Program-made: the position numbers and the translations under genes
Shown: piece after piece, positions 22,635 through 32,216 of the stretch
Layout: each line of letters begins with the position of its first letter
Position numbering within the stretch: the first letter of the stretch is position 1
The notes under the pieces: model-generated
Told to the model about the DNA's origin: nothing
The model's input: the letters and a program-made list of their open reading frames with translations, nothing else
Databases searched by the model: none
From: Yokenella regensburgei ATCC 49455
GTDB lineage: Bacteria > Pseudomonadota > Gammaproteobacteria > Enterobacterales > Enterobacteriaceae
Reading direction: 5' to 3'
Length of the DNA: 64,000 nt
Assembly (NCBI RefSeq): GCF_000735455.1
Contig: NZ_JMPS01000021.1
Coordinates: 1-64,000 of the forward strand

Positions 22635-22665
22635 GCCCGGTGGCGATCCTGCTCGCTCACCGGGC
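22635..22665. terminator. REP-like hairpin between glgP and glpD
   Basis: GCCCGGTG-GCGA pairs with TCGC-T-CACCGGGC (12 pairs, one bulged T). On the glpD side the hairpin is followed by a seven-base T run (the A tract at 22627-22633 on the plus strand), so it should terminate glpD; for glgP the T tract is weak. The sequence resembles the REP units of Enterobacter and Klebsiella. Confidence 0.75.
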
Positions 22666-22675
22666 GTTCGTTATA

Positions 22676-24184
22676 TCATGATGCCAGCGACAATTTACCC
22701 TTTCCCACCTGCTGGGTCAGCCACTGGGCGACGCGGGACTGCTGTTCTGCGTTCAGCCACATGCCGAGTTTAGTACGACGCCACAGCGCATCGTCCATAC
22801 GGCGAACCCATTCGTGTTCAACCAGATAACGCAGCTCGGCCTCATACAGTTCGTGGCCGAAATCCTCGCCTAAATCTTCAATGGAGCTGGCGTTACCCAG
22901 TACCCATTCGCTGTTGCTGCCGTAGGTGCGGGCATAGTGACGTGCCAGCGATTCGCTGATGAACGGGTAACGACGACGCAGCTTCGCCGCGTAATCATCG
23001 CGATCGCCGTCGATCTCCCCACCCGGCAGCACTGCCGTTTTAGTCCACGCCGGGCCGATACCTTTATAGTAAGGTGTCAGTTTTTCCAGCGCGTGCTCCG
23101 CGAGTTTACGGTAGGTGGTGAGCTTGCCGCCGAATACCGACAGCAGCGGCGCCTGGCCGTTGTCATCGTGAATATCCAGGGTGTAATCACGGGTGATGGC
23201 CTGCGGTGAATCCGATTCGTCATCGCACAGCGGACGCACGCCGGAGTATGTCCAGACGATATCGTTGCGGGCGAGCTGTTTCTTAAAGTGAGCGTTGTAC
23301 ACCTTCAACAGGTAGTTGATCTCGCTTTCATCGATCTCAACGTTTTTCGGGTCACCCTTGTACTCAACATCGGTAGTCCCGATGATGGAGAACTCATCCA
23401 TCCACGGGATCACGAACACAATGCGTTTATCTTCGTTCTGCAGGATGTAGGCCTGTTTTTGCGTATGTACGCGCGGCACCACAATGTGGCTGCCTTTGAT
23501 CAGGCGGATGCCATACGGTGACGGCAGATGCATGCCATCATCAAAGAACTGTTTCACCCACGGGCCGGTGGCGTTAACCAGGCCGCGTGCCTGCCAGGTG
23601 TATTTCTTGCCGGTATCGATATCTTCGGCTTCGACTACCCACATACCGTTTTCGCGTTTTGCAGACGTTGCGCGGGTGCGGGTCATGACTTCACCGCCCT
23701 TACGCGTCACCATCTGCGCATTGGCGAGTACCAGGCGGGCATCGTCAACCCAGCAGTCGGAATATTCGAATCCGCGCACGATTTCCGGCTTCAGTACGGA
23801 CTCTGCGCCAAAACGCAAACCGTTAGAGCTCGGCAGGCTGGTGCGTTTGCCGAGGTGATCGTACAGGAAAAGACCAGTGCGAATCATCCACGCCGGGCGC
23901 AGGTGCGGGCGGTGTGGCAGACGAAAACGCATCGGGAACGCGATGTGCGGGGCCATTTTCAGCAGCACTTCACGCTCGGCCAGCGCCTCGCTCACCAGGC
24001 GGAATTCGTAGTGTTCAAGGTAACGCAGACCACCGTGGATCAGTTTAGAGCTGGCGCTCGACGTTGCGCAGGCTAAATCCTGGGCTTCCAGCATCAGCAC
24101 GGACAAACCACGCCCTGCGGCATCCGCCGCGATGCCGGCACCGTTGATGCCTCCACCTATCACAATCAGATCTTTGGTTTCCAT
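22676..24184 (-). CDS. glpD: aerobic sn-glycerol-3-phosphate dehydrogenase GlpD
   Basis: Peripheral inner-membrane FAD enzyme that oxidises glycerol-3-phosphate to dihydroxyacetone phosphate and passes electrons to ubiquinone. It has 502 aa, with the FAD-binding dinucleotide fold VIGGGINGAGIAADAAGRG at about residues 8-26. I start at METKDLIVIGG as in E. coli; an in-frame ATG at 24217 would add 11 residues reaching into the operator region. Tandem GlpR operator-like sequences lie immediately upstream, and glpE is divergent. Confidence 0.96.
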   Translation of the reverse strand: METKDLIVIGGGINGAGIAADAAGRGLSVLMLEAQDLACATSSASSKLIHGGLRYLEHYEFRLVSEALAEREVLLKMAPHIAFPMRFRLPHRPHLRPAWMIRTGLFLYDHLGKRTSLPSSNGLRFGAESVLKPEIVRGFEYSDCWVDDARLVLANAQMVTRKGGEVMTRTRATSAKRENGMWVVEAEDIDTGKKYTWQARGLVNATGPWVKQFFDDGMHLPSPYGIRLIKGSHIVVPRVHTQKQAYILQNEDKRIVFVIPWMDEFSIIGTTDVEYKGDPKNVEIDESEINYLLKVYNAHFKKQLARNDIVWTYSGVRPLCDDESDSPQAITRDYTLDIHDDNGQAPLLSVFGGKLTTYRKLAEHALEKLTPYYKGIGPAWTKTAVLPGGEIDGDRDDYAAKLRRRYPFISESLARHYARTYGSNSEWVLGNASSIEDLGEDFGHELYEAELRYLVEHEWVRRMDDALWRRTKLGMWLNAEQQSRVAQWLTQQVGKGKLSLAS

Positions 24185-24198
24185 GCTGCTACCTCGTG

Positions 24199-24238
24199 GA
24201 CTTTCGTTATAGCTCAAAAATGTTCGATATCGCTCATC
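24199..24238 (-). promoter_or_regulatory. tandem GlpR operator-like sites before glpD
   Basis: AATGTTCGATATCGCTCATC (24219-24238) matches the GlpR operator pattern WATKYTCGWWWWCGAACATW in its left half and core. A second, weaker copy containing TTTCGTTATAGCTCA spans 24199-24218. They sit 15-54 bp upstream of the glpD ATG. The same two-part arrangement is what I recall for E. coli glpD. Confidence 0.6.
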
Positions 24239-24283
24239 ATAGCAAACGATCGCGCTTTTGGTAACATCAAAAAAACAATTTGG

Positions 24284-24299
24284 AGTGATGTGTATAACA
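24284..24299 (+). promoter_or_regulatory. candidate CRP site between glpD and glpE
   Basis: AGTGA-TGTGTA-TAACA matches TGTGA-N6-TCACA at eight of ten positions in the divergent spacer. Both glpD and glpE are known to be CRP-responsive in E. coli. Confidence 0.4.
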
Positions 24300-24375
24300 A
24301 ATTAGTATTTCTCTGCCGTTTTGCTGTAATGCAGACGGTAGAATCTGTCTATCCGTAATAAATGAAGAGAACCCC

Positions 24376-24702
24376 ATGGATCAGTTTGAATGTATTAACG
24401 TAGAAGAAGCCCATCAGAAGCTGCAGCAGGGCACGGCGGTGATGGTCGATATTCGCGACCCGCAGAGCTATGCCATGGGCCACACCCCGCAGGCGTTTCA
24501 CCTGACGAACGACACGCTGGGCACGTTTATGCGTGATAACGATTTTGAGACCCCGGTGATGGTGATGTGCTATCACGGCAACAGCAGCAAAGGTGCTGCT
24601 CAGTATCTGCTGCAGCAGGGCTATGACGCGGTATACAGCGTCGACGGTGGATTCGATGCCTGGCACCGCCACTTTCCCTCGGAAGTGGCACACGGTGCCT
24701 GA
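24376..24702 (+). CDS. glpE: thiosulfate sulfurtransferase (rhodanese) GlpE
   Basis: Single-domain cytoplasmic rhodanese that moves sulfane sulfur from thiosulfate to acceptors such as cyanide or thioredoxin. The 108 aa equal E. coli. The active-site loop [10 protein letters not shown] carries catalytic Cys65. It is the first gene of the glpE-glpG-glpR group. Only seven bases after its stop a 127-bp ERIC element begins, separating it from glpG. Confidence 0.95.
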   Translation: MDQFECINVEEAHQKLQQGTAVMVDIRDPQSYAMGHTPQAFHLTNDTLGTFMRDNDFETPVMVMCYHGNSSKGAAQYLLQQGYDAVYSVDGGFDAWHRHFPSEVAHGA

Positions 24703-24709
24703 GAAGGTA

Positions 24710-24836
24710 TATACCCGTCATACCTCAAGCTGCAGATGCGCTGGCTTTCCTCACTCACCCCAGTCACTTACTTGAGTAAGCTCCTGGGGATTTGCTGCGT
24801 CGCCGCCTTCCTGCAACTCGAATTATTTAGGGTATA
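24710..24836. repeat. ERIC (IRU) element between glpE and glpG
   Basis: This is a complete 127-bp enterobacterial repetitive intergenic consensus. The ends TATACCC (24710-24716) and GGGTATA (24830-24836) are inverted repeats. The centre contains the diagnostic CACCCCAGTCACTTACTT and GTAAGCTCCTGGGGAT blocks, with the palindrome CTTACTTGAGTAAG. The right end runs into TATACT (24833-24838), a good -10 hexamer 33 bp before the glpG ATG. Confidence 0.93.
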
Positions 24837-24871
24837 CTGTCCCCTTTTGTGTGGAATAAGCGACCTTCCGT

Positions 24872-25702
24872 ATGTTGATGATCACCTCTTTTACTAACCC
24901 GCGCGTTGCCCAGGCGTTTGTGGACTATATGGCAACGCAGGGTATTATTTTGACTATTCAGCAACATACGCAGAGTGATGTCTGGCTGGCAGATGAAAGT
25001 CAGGCGGACAGAGTCCACAAAGAGCTGGCGTTGTTTCTGGAAAACCCGGCCGATCCGCGCTATCTGGCGGCAAGCTGGGAATCCGGGCACACCAACAGCG
25101 GTCTGCAATATCGTCGTTTCCCGTTTCTCGCCACCCTGAAGGGCAATGCCGGGCCGTTTACACTGCTCATCGCCGCGCTGTGTATTGTGGTGTTTATCAT
25201 CATGAATATTGTCGGCGATCAGCCAGTGATGCTGCTGCTGGCGTGGCCTTACGATCCATCGCTTAAGTTTGAACTGTGGCGCTACTTCACCCACGCCTTC
25301 ATGCATTTCTCGCTAATGCATATCCTCTTCAACCTGCTATGGTGGTGGTACCTTGGCGGAGCTGTGGAAAAGCGCCTGGGCAGCGGCAAGCTGATTGTCA
25401 TCACGGTAATTAGCGCACTGTTGAGCGGCTTTATTCAGCACAAATTCGGTGGCCCGTGGTTCGGTGGACTTTCCGGCGTGGTATACGCGCTGATGGGCTA
25501 CGTCTGGCTGCGCGGTGAGCGTGATCCAGAGAGCGGTGTGTACCTGCAGCGCGGGCTTATTCTCTTCTCGCTCGTCTGGCTGGTGGCCGGGTGGTTTGAT
25601 CTTTTCGGCATGTCGATTGCGAACGGTGCGCACGTCGCCGGGTTGGTGGTGGGCCTCGCGATGGCGTTTGCTGATACGCAGAATGTGCGAAAACGAACAT
25701 AA
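24872..25702 (+). CDS. glpG: rhomboid intramembrane serine protease GlpG
   Basis: Inner-membrane rhomboid protease that cleaves substrate transmembrane helices. It has 276 aa: an N-terminal cytosolic domain (about 1-90) followed by six membrane helices. The catalytic dyad is Ser201 in GLSGVVYAL and His254 in NGAHVAGL, the same positions as in E. coli. The conserved L1-loop element [10 protein letters not shown] is present. It lies between the ERIC element and glpR with a 17-bp spacer to glpR. Confidence 0.96.
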   Translation: MLMITSFTNPRVAQAFVDYMATQGIILTIQQHTQSDVWLADESQADRVHKELALFLENPADPRYLAASWESGHTNSGLQYRRFPFLATLKGNAGPFTLLIAALCIVVFIIMNIVGDQPVMLLLAWPYDPSLKFELWRYFTHAFMHFSLMHILFNLLWWWYLGGAVEKRLGSGKLIVITVISALLSGFIQHKFGGPWFGGLSGVVYALMGYVWLRGERDPESGVYLQRGLILFSLVWLVAGWFDLFGMSIANGAHVAGLVVGLAMAFADTQNVRKRT

Positions 25703-25719
25703 TTTTTCAGGGATAATCC

Positions 25720-26478
25720 ATGAAGCAGACACAACGTCATGACGCGATCATCGAGCTGGTAAAAAAACAGGGTTACGTCAGCACCGAAGAGTTAGTGGAG
25801 CAGTTTGCCGTCAGCCCGCAGACGATCCGTCGCGATTTAAACGATCTCGCCGATCAGAAGATGATTCTGCGCCATCACGGCGGTGCCGCGCTGCCTTCAA
25901 GCTCGGTGAACACCTCGTGGCACGATCGTAAAGCCACGCAGACCGCCGAGAAAGAGCGCATCGCCCGCAAAGTGGCGAGCGATATTCCCAACGGTGCGAC
26001 GTTGTTTATTGATATCGGCACCACGCCGGAAGCCGTGGCGCATGCGCTGCTCGACCACAGCGATCTGCGGATTGTGACCAATAACCTGAACGTGGCGAAT
26101 ACGCTGATGCAGAAAGATGATTTCCGCATCATCCTCGCGGGCGGTGAACTGCGCAGCCGCGACGGCGGGATCATCGGCGAAGCCACTCTCGACTTCATCT
26201 CTCAGTTCCGCCTCGACTACGGCATTCTCGGCATCAGCGGTATCGACACCGACGGTTCATTGCTGGAGTTTGATTATCATGAAGTCCGCACCAAGCGCGC
26301 GATCATTGAGAACTCGCGTCACGTGATGCTGGTGGTGGATCACTCAAAGTTTGGTCGTAACGCGATGGTGAACATGGGCAGCATCAGTATGGTGAACGCG
26401 GTATACACCGACACCATGCCGCCTTCTGGCGTGCTGCAGGTGATTGCGGATAATAAAATTCAGCTGGAGCTGTGCTGA
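25720..26478 (+). CDS. glpR: DeoR-family glp regulon repressor GlpR
   Basis: Represses the glycerol-3-phosphate regulon (glpD and others) and is induced by glycerol-3-phosphate. It has 252 aa: an N-terminal DeoR helix-turn-helix (STEELVEQFAVSPQTIRRDL, residues about 21-40), then the sugar-phosphate-binding domain with DIGTTPEAVAHAL. It follows glpG in the same direction. The stop lies only nine bases from the stop of convergent malT, where K-12 carries rtcRBA. Confidence 0.96.
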   Translation: MKQTQRHDAIIELVKKQGYVSTEELVEQFAVSPQTIRRDLNDLADQKMILRHHGGAALPSSSVNTSWHDRKATQTAEKERIARKVASDIPNGATLFIDIGTTPEAVAHALLDHSDLRIVTNNLNVANTLMQKDDFRIILAGGELRSRDGGIIGEATLDFISQFRLDYGILGISGIDTDGSLLEFDYHEVRTKRAIIENSRHVMLVVDHSKFGRNAMVNMGSISMVNAVYTDTMPPSGVLQVIADNKIQLELC

Positions 26479-26487
26479 GGAAAGGAA

Positions 26488-29193
26488 TTACACCCCGTAC
26501 CCCATCATCTTCAACAGCTTTTGCGCGTGCTGCACCGCGTCCTGCCGGTGCGCCACGCCAAGCTTCTGATACAGATTGCGAATGTGCGTTTTAATCGTCG
26601 TCGCCGCCACGTCGAGCTCACCGGCAATCTGCTCATTGCTGTAGCCAGAATAGATTAATCCCAGTACCTGCCATTCACGCTGGGTCAGCGGACTCGTGCG
26701 GATAAGCTCCGGTACCTGCGGGTGGTTGAGCAGGCGCTCAACAAACCCTTCGTCGAAGTGGGCGAACTTGTGGCGGTGATGCTGGTTGATATCACGCAGA
26801 ATACGCTGGGCGCGGTGCTGCTCAAGTTCAGGCAATGTGTTGAGCTGGATAAGCTGGCGCAGCTGCTGCGCCATCGCTTCTCCTTCAATCACAAAGTGGC
26901 TAATGAACCCGGTGCGGTTAGCGAGCGTCAGCGCTTCCATTAATACGCGCTGGGCGTCAGCTTTGCGTCCGGCCAGCCAGTAGAGCTGGTTTAACAGCAG
27001 CAGGTTGCGGTTGAGATCGCTCATCAGTCGCAGCGTGCGCGCGTTTTCGTTTAATTCTTCAAGCACCATCTCTGCCGGGTCATACTCGCCCAGCAGGATC
27101 TGCGCCCTGGCAATGTTGCGCCACTGGCTTTGCAGGAAATGGTTGTTGGCAAACGCCGGTTTCGGGGTATGGCGCAGCCAGTGGGTAGCGGACTTTTTAT
27201 CGTTGGTCATCTGCCAGTAGATAACCCGCACCTTATCGGCGTTAGAGACCCAGTCGCTGTGGTACTGACCGTTGCCGAGCAGGTTCTCCAGACGGTTCAG
27301 ATGGCTGCGGGCGTTATCGAGATTGCCGCGCGCGAGCGAGGACTGCACCAGCAGTGCCAGACACTGTAGCTGCTGCTGAGGCTGGTAGGCCGCCAGCACG
27401 TTCATCCCTCTGCGGGCCACGGATTCAGATTCATCGAGCCGTGCCCATGCCCACAGCAGCTGCGCACGGATGCGTAGCAGGAACTCATGCATTGGCAGCT
27501 GTTCGAGGTGCTGATCGCGGATAAGCTGGAACGCTTTCTCCTGGGATTCCCAGGCCGCCTGTAAAAAGCCCTGCGCAAACAGAATTTCACTCTGCTGGAT
27601 GAGGCTCCATAGCGCATAGTGCCAGACCTCATAGCGGCGGGCCATCTGCTCGGTCTGCTGCATGACCGCCAGCGATTTACTCAACTGGCCCTTGCAGTGC
27701 AGGACTTCACCATGCACCGATGTCGCGACGATACGGCTGTAGTAGCTGCCGAGCGGCAGTGCTTCCAGTGCGACCATCGCCAGGCGTTCCGCTTCTTCCT
27801 GATCGCCATCGTTGATAGCGACCTGAGCGCGCAGCGCGTTAAAGTCGGCATGCAGAATGTCATCTATTTCGACCGTCATCTCCTGCTCGGCGCGGGCCAG
27901 CAGGTTGTTGACTTCGCTATAGCGGTGCTGGCTCTGCATCAGCCAGGCCTGCAGCAGCACCAGGCGTGGGTTCTCCAGCAGACTTTCCCACGGCAGGGCG
28001 GCCAGAGATTCTTCAAGCAGCGACAGCTCACTGTGGTTGAACAAACCCCAGGCATGGTTCAGGAGAATATCGCGCAGCATGGTGGCATCACCTGCCGCGA
28101 GCGCATGGTGGATGGCTTCGGTCGGGAAACCCTGTGCCATCCAGCTTTCGGCGGCGGCGCGGTGGATATCCGGCAGCTCGGTGGCAAGCTCCCACTGGCA
28201 GCGCTGGCGCAGGAAGTTGCCAAACAACGGGTGATAGCAGAACCACTCGCCGGAGTCGTCCATACGCTGGAGGAACAACCCCTGGCGCTCAATCTCCTCG
28301 AGGCGCATCTGGCCGTTCTCTTCGCCGGTGACGCGGACGATCAGCGCATCGTTCATCGAGCGCAGCACGGCGCTTTTCAGCAGGAAGTGGCGGGTGGCGG
28401 TATCGACGTTATCCAGCACCTCGTCCACCAGATAGTCAGACAGATGGCTGGCGTTAATCCCCGCCAGGCGGCGCGCCGAGTCGTGGGCGGCGCTGTTATT
28501 TTGTCGGGCAGAAAGGGCAATCAGCTGTAGTGCGGTTGCCCATCCGGCAACGTCATCACACAGGCGACTGGTCTCTGCCGCTTCAATGGGGGAGGTGAGC
28601 CGGCAATCGAAAAACTGTTTGGCTTCATGGTGGGTAAAGGCGAGCTGCTGGCTGCCGATTTCCAGCAGCTGATCCCGAACCCGCAGGTTAGCGATGCCGA
28701 GCTGCGGCAGGTTGCGCGACAGCACCACCAGCGTCATGTTCTCTGGCTGATGGCGCAGGAAAAAGCGCATCGCATCGTGGATAACCGGGTTAGCAATCAG
28801 ATGGTAATCGTCAATGACGAGGAATAACGGTCGGTCCCACTCCGCCAGTTCAATAAACAGCTGGGCAAACAGTGAGGTCAGGCTCGCGTACTGGCGCTTT
28901 TGCACCATCATTTCGCTGGCAGGACAGCGTCCACCGGTTGCTTGCTGAACGGCGGCAATTAAATAGCTCGCGAAGCGCTCCTGCTGGTTATCCCCCTCAT
29001 CTAATGAGAACCAGCCAATGTCACGTTTACCCGCGGCCCACTGCGAAACGAGCGTCGTTTTACCGTAGCCCGCCGGGCTTGTGACCAGCGCAAGACGATA
29101 GTTGTTCGCGCCGGAAAGTTTCGCCAACAGCCGCTCCCGCACTACCGTGTGGTCAAGGCGAACCGGACGACTTAGTTTTGACGGAATTAACAT
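26488..29193 (-). CDS. malT: maltose regulon transcriptional activator MalT
   Basis: ATP- and maltotriose-dependent activator of the maltose genes, a STAND-type ATPase with LuxR DNA-binding domain. It has 901 aa, as E. coli: P-loop SPAGYGKTT near residues 39-47, helical repeats in the middle, and a C-terminal LuxR helix-turn-helix ([21 protein letters not shown], about 830-850). I start at [10 protein letters not shown]. The frame stays open 26 codons further to 29271, but the CRP site position puts the likely transcript start downstream of that ATG. Confidence 0.96.
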   Translation of the reverse strand: MLIPSKLSRPVRLDHTVVRERLLAKLSGANNYRLALVTSPAGYGKTTLVSQWAAGKRDIGWFSLDEGDNQQERFASYLIAAVQQATGGRCPASEMMVQKRQYASLTSLFAQLFIELAEWDRPLFLVIDDYHLIANPVIHDAMRFFLRHQPENMTLVVLSRNLPQLGIANLRVRDQLLEIGSQQLAFTHHEAKQFFDCRLTSPIEAAETSRLCDDVAGWATALQLIALSARQNNSAAHDSARRLAGINASHLSDYLVDEVLDNVDTATRHFLLKSAVLRSMNDALIVRVTGEENGQMRLEEIERQGLFLQRMDDSGEWFCYHPLFGNFLRQRCQWELATELPDIHRAAAESWMAQGFPTEAIHHALAAGDATMLRDILLNHAWGLFNHSELSLLEESLAALPWESLLENPRLVLLQAWLMQSQHRYSEVNNLLARAEQEMTVEIDDILHADFNALRAQVAINDGDQEEAERLAMVALEALPLGSYYSRIVATSVHGEVLHCKGQLSKSLAVMQQTEQMARRYEVWHYALWSLIQQSEILFAQGFLQAAWESQEKAFQLIRDQHLEQLPMHEFLLRIRAQLLWAWARLDESESVARRGMNVLAAYQPQQQLQCLALLVQSSLARGNLDNARSHLNRLENLLGNGQYHSDWVSNADKVRVIYWQMTNDKKSATHWLRHTPKPAFANNHFLQSQWRNIARAQILLGEYDPAEMVLEELNENARTLRLMSDLNRNLLLLNQLYWLAGRKADAQRVLMEALTLANRTGFISHFVIEGEAMAQQLRQLIQLNTLPELEQHRAQRILRDINQHHRHKFAHFDEGFVERLLNHPQVPELIRTSPLTQREWQVLGLIYSGYSNEQIAGELDVAATTIKTHIRNLYQKLGVAHRQDAVQHAQKLLKMMGYGV

Positions 29194-29312
29194 AGTTAGC
29201 ACTTCACTGTGACGTAAATAAGAAGGGGATTTTTTTTGCGCTTCGTAATTAATGGCTACACGTTCGGACATTGCAGAATATATTGCAAGTTATGTCTGAG
29301 TTTGATGTTTGT

Positions 29313-29334
29313 GAATTTGCTGTGTGTCACAAAT
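29313..29334 (-). promoter_or_regulatory. CRP site of the malT promoter
   Basis: On the malT strand this reads ATTTGTGACACACAGCAAATTC, almost identical to the CRP site I remember for E. coli malT (TTGTGACACAGTGCAAATTC). If the E. coli spacing of about 70 bp to the start point holds, transcription would begin near 29253, leaving a leader of about 60 nt before the malT ATG. Confidence 0.75.
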
Positions 29335-29707
29335 CTTAAACAGATTTGAAAAAAGTCACTGAAACCGGTAACAGTGCTTGCTGCGCCTGGGTTAAGCGGG
29401 CGGTCGAGACGCGAATGTGCAGAGTATTTAATCTCCTGTGTTTTATTCCGGGTATCGGGTAAAGACATAACAAACGCAGGGGAAATAAGTCATGTATCGT
29501 AGTGATTAACTGGAATGTATTATTTTATATAAGTAACCATTCCTCTGGTCATCTATTTTCCGACAAAACGGCATTTCATTTTTCTGACGTATTACGCGAT
29601 TATCTTCAGAAGCTTCATCGGCACTTTTCATTGCGAAAAGTCAGCCTGTAAACCGAACAGATTTGCGATCTCCGGCTAACGTTAGAGTGGCAGCGGTCAC
29701 ACTTTTC

Positions 29708-29753
29708 GCTCATCCCTGCTACTCCTCCCTGTCTAATCCCTGCCGGGATGAGG
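29708..29753. promoter_or_regulatory. MalT-box cluster of the malPQ promoter
   Basis: Three matches to the MalT box GGGGA(T/G)GAGG are present: CGGGATGAGG at 29744-29753 on the plus strand (nine of ten), AGGGAGGAGT at 29721-29730 on the minus strand (eight of ten) and AGGGATGAGC at 29708-29717 on the minus strand (eight of ten). A direct box with opposed upstream boxes is the known layout of MalT-dependent promoters. Confidence 0.65.
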
Positions 29754-29815
29754 ACGCTCTCACGGGAGCCGGGCACACTAGTGCCAATGTATCTTACAAG
29801 GACCAGGATTCAGTT

Positions 29816-32206
29816 ATGTCTCAGCCTTCCTTCAATCAAGCTCAATTTCAGGCTGCTCTGACCCGTCAGTGGCAGCGTTTTGGTTTACAGGCCGCCAGCG
29901 AAATGACCCGGCATCAGTGGTGGCAGGCGGTCAGCGGCGCTCTGGCGGAGCTGCTAGCAGCGCAGCCGGTGGCGAAACCCGTAAAAGGACAGCGCCACGT
30001 AAACTACATTTCGATGGAGTTTCTCATCGGTCGCCTGACCGGCAACAACCTGCTCAACATGGGCTGGTATCAGGGCGTTAGCGACGAACTCCGCGCGTTC
30101 GACATCAACCTCAGCGACCTGCTGGAAGAAGAGACCGACCCGGGGTTGGGCAACGGAGGCCTGGGGCGTCTGGCAGCCTGCTTCCTGGACTCGATGGCAA
30201 CCGTCGGGCAGTCCGCGACCGGCTACGGCCTGAACTACCAGTATGGCCTGTTCCGTCAGTCCTTCGTCGAAGGTCACCAGATGGAAGCGCCTGACGACTG
30301 GCATCGGGGCAGCTACCCGTGGTTCCGCCACAATGCGGCGCAGGATGTTCAGGTGGGTATCGGCGGTAAAGTGGTGAAGGGCCACTGGAAACCTGAATTC
30401 ATCCTGACGGGAGAAGCCTGGGATCTGCCGGTGCTGGGCTATCGTAACGGCATCGCACAGCCGCTGCGCCTGTGGCAGGCTAAACACGCGCATCCGTTTG
30501 ACCTGACTAAATTTAACGACGGGGATTTCCTGCGCGCCGAGAAGCAGGGCATTGAGGCGGAAAAACTGACCAAAGTGCTCTACCCGAACGACAACCATCA
30601 GGCCGGGAAGAAGCTGCGCCTGATGCAGCAGTACTTCCAGTGTGCCTGTTCGGTTGCCGATATTCTGCGTCGTCATCACCTGGCGGGCCGCAAGCTGAGC
30701 GAGCTGGCTCAGTTTGAGGTGATTCAGCTGAACGATACGCACCCAACGATTGCCATCCCGGAGATGCTGCGCGTGCTGCTGGACGAGCATCAGCTAAGCT
30801 GGGACGACGCGTGGGCTATCACCAGTAAAACCTTCGCCTACACCAACCACACCCTGATGCCGGAAGCACTGGAGTGCTGGGATGAAAAACTGGTGAAAGC
30901 ACTGCTGCCGCGTCATATGCAGATTATCAACGATATCAACTATCGCTTTAAAGCGCTGGTCGAGAAGACCTGGCCTGGCAACAAAGCGGTATGGGCAAAA
31001 CTGGCGGTCGTACACGATAAACAGGTGCGCATGGCGAATTTGTGCGTGGTGGGCGGTTTTGCGGTCAACGGTGTGGCGGCGTTGCACTCGGATCTGGTGG
31101 TGAAGGACCTGTTCCCGGAATATCACCAGTTGTGGCCAAACAAGTTCCACAACGTCACTAACGGCATCACACCGCGCCGCTGGATCAAACAGTGCAACCC
31201 GGAACTGGCTTCGCTGCTGGATAAAACGCTGAAAAAAGAGTGGGCTAACCATCTCGATGTGCTGATTGGGCTGGAGAAATACGCCGATGATGCAAAATTC
31301 CGTAAGCAGTACCGCGAGATTAAGCAGGCAAACAAAGTACGGCTGGCCGAGTTCGTGAAGCTGCGTACCGGAATTGAGATCAACCCGCAGGCGATTTTTG
31401 ACGTGCAGATCAAACGTCTGCACGAGTACAAACGTCAGCACCTGAATCTGTTGCACATTCTGGCGCTGTACAAAGAGATTCGTGAGAACCCGAAAGCCGA
31501 TCGTGTGCCGCGCGTGTTCCTGTTCGGCGCGAAGGCGGCTCCGGGTTACTACCTGGCGAAGAATATTATTTATGCCATCAACAAAGTGGCAGAAACCATC
31601 AACAATGACCCGAAAGTGGGCGATAAGTTGAAAGTGGTGTTCCTGCCGGATTACTGCGTATCCGCGGCAGAAATGCTGATCCCGGCGGCGGATGTCTCAG
31701 AGCAGATCTCCACGGCGGGTAAAGAAGCCTCCGGCACCGGTAACATGAAGCTGGCGCTGAACGGCGCGCTGACGGTCGGTACCCTCGACGGCGCGAACGT
31801 GGAGATCGCCGAGCAGGTAGGTGAAGAGAATATCTTTATCTTTGGCCACACGGTGGAAGAGGTGAAAGCGCTGAAGGCGAAGGGCTACGATCCGCTGAAA
31901 TGGCGTAAGAAAGACAAGCTGCTGGACGCGGTGCTGAAGGAACTTGAAAGCGGTATTTACAGCGACGGTGACAAGCACGCCTTCGACCAGATGCTGCACA
32001 GTATGGGCAAACAGGGCGGCGACCCGTACCTGGTGCTGGCCGATTTTGAAGCCTACGTTGAAGCGCAAAAGCAGGTGGATGTGCTCTACCGTGATCAGGA
32101 AGCCTGGACACGTGCTGCCATCCTCAACACCGCGCGCTGCGGTATGTTCAGCTCCGATCGCTCGATTCGTGATTATCAGCAACGCATCTGGCAGGCAAAA
32201 CGCTAA
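29816..32206 (+). CDS. malP: maltodextrin phosphorylase MalP
   Basis: Phosphorolyses linear maltodextrins to glucose-1-phosphate. It has 796 aa, is GT35 and a paralogue of GlgP at 20.2 kb; pyridoxal phosphate lysine Lys645 lies in [15 protein letters not shown] start at [10 protein letters not shown], which matches E. coli and is preceded by AAGGA; the frame is open upstream to 29663 but that part overlaps promoter sequence. It is expressed from the MalT-dependent promoter with malQ ten bases downstream. Confidence 0.97.
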   Translation: MSQPSFNQAQFQAALTRQWQRFGLQAASEMTRHQWWQAVSGALAELLAAQPVAKPVKGQRHVNYISMEFLIGRLTGNNLLNMGWYQGVSDELRAFDINLSDLLEEETDPGLGNGGLGRLAACFLDSMATVGQSATGYGLNYQYGLFRQSFVEGHQMEAPDDWHRGSYPWFRHNAAQDVQVGIGGKVVKGHWKPEFILTGEAWDLPVLGYRNGIAQPLRLWQAKHAHPFDLTKFNDGDFLRAEKQGIEAEKLTKVLYPNDNHQAGKKLRLMQQYFQCACSVADILRRHHLAGRKLSELAQFEVIQLNDTHPTIAIPEMLRVLLDEHQLSWDDAWAITSKTFAYTNHTLMPEALECWDEKLVKALLPRHMQIINDINYRFKALVEKTWPGNKAVWAKLAVVHDKQVRMANLCVVGGFAVNGVAALHSDLVVKDLFPEYHQLWPNKFHNVTNGITPRRWIKQCNPELASLLDKTLKKEWANHLDVLIGLEKYADDAKFRKQYREIKQANKVRLAEFVKLRTGIEINPQAIFDVQIKRLHEYKRQHLNLLHILALYKEIRENPKADRVPRVFLFGAKAAPGYYLAKNIIYAINKVAETINNDPKVGDKLKVVFLPDYCVSAAEMLIPAADVSEQISTAGKEASGTGNMKLALNGALTVGTLDGANVEIAEQVGEENIFIFGHTVEEVKALKAKGYDPLKWRKKDKLLDAVLKELESGIYSDGDKHAFDQMLHSMGKQGGDPYLVLADFEAYVEAQKQVDVLYRDQEAWTRAAILNTARCGMFSSDRSIRDYQQRIWQAKR

Positions 32207-32216
32207 GGACAGGCCT

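Larger units (their letters stand above)
29194..29815. other. malT-malP divergent regulatory region
   Basis: The 622-bp spacer holds no convincing gene. On the malT side it contains a CRP site (29313-29334). On the malP side it contains three MalT-box-like sequences (29708-29753) and a leader of about 60 bp. The middle, roughly 29335-29700, is AT-rich with no structure I can name; short open frames there lack ribosome sites. Confidence 0.7.

Noticed and set aside
29194-29271. 26-residue N-terminal extension of MalT
   Set aside because: The frame is open, but the CRP site at 29313-29334 and the E. coli promoter spacing place the transcript start near 29253, downstream of that ATG; the canonical MLIPSK start matches the known protein.
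29663-29815. 51-codon upstream extension of malP
   Set aside because: It covers the MalT boxes and promoter; MSQPSF matches the known N-terminus and has AAGGA before it.
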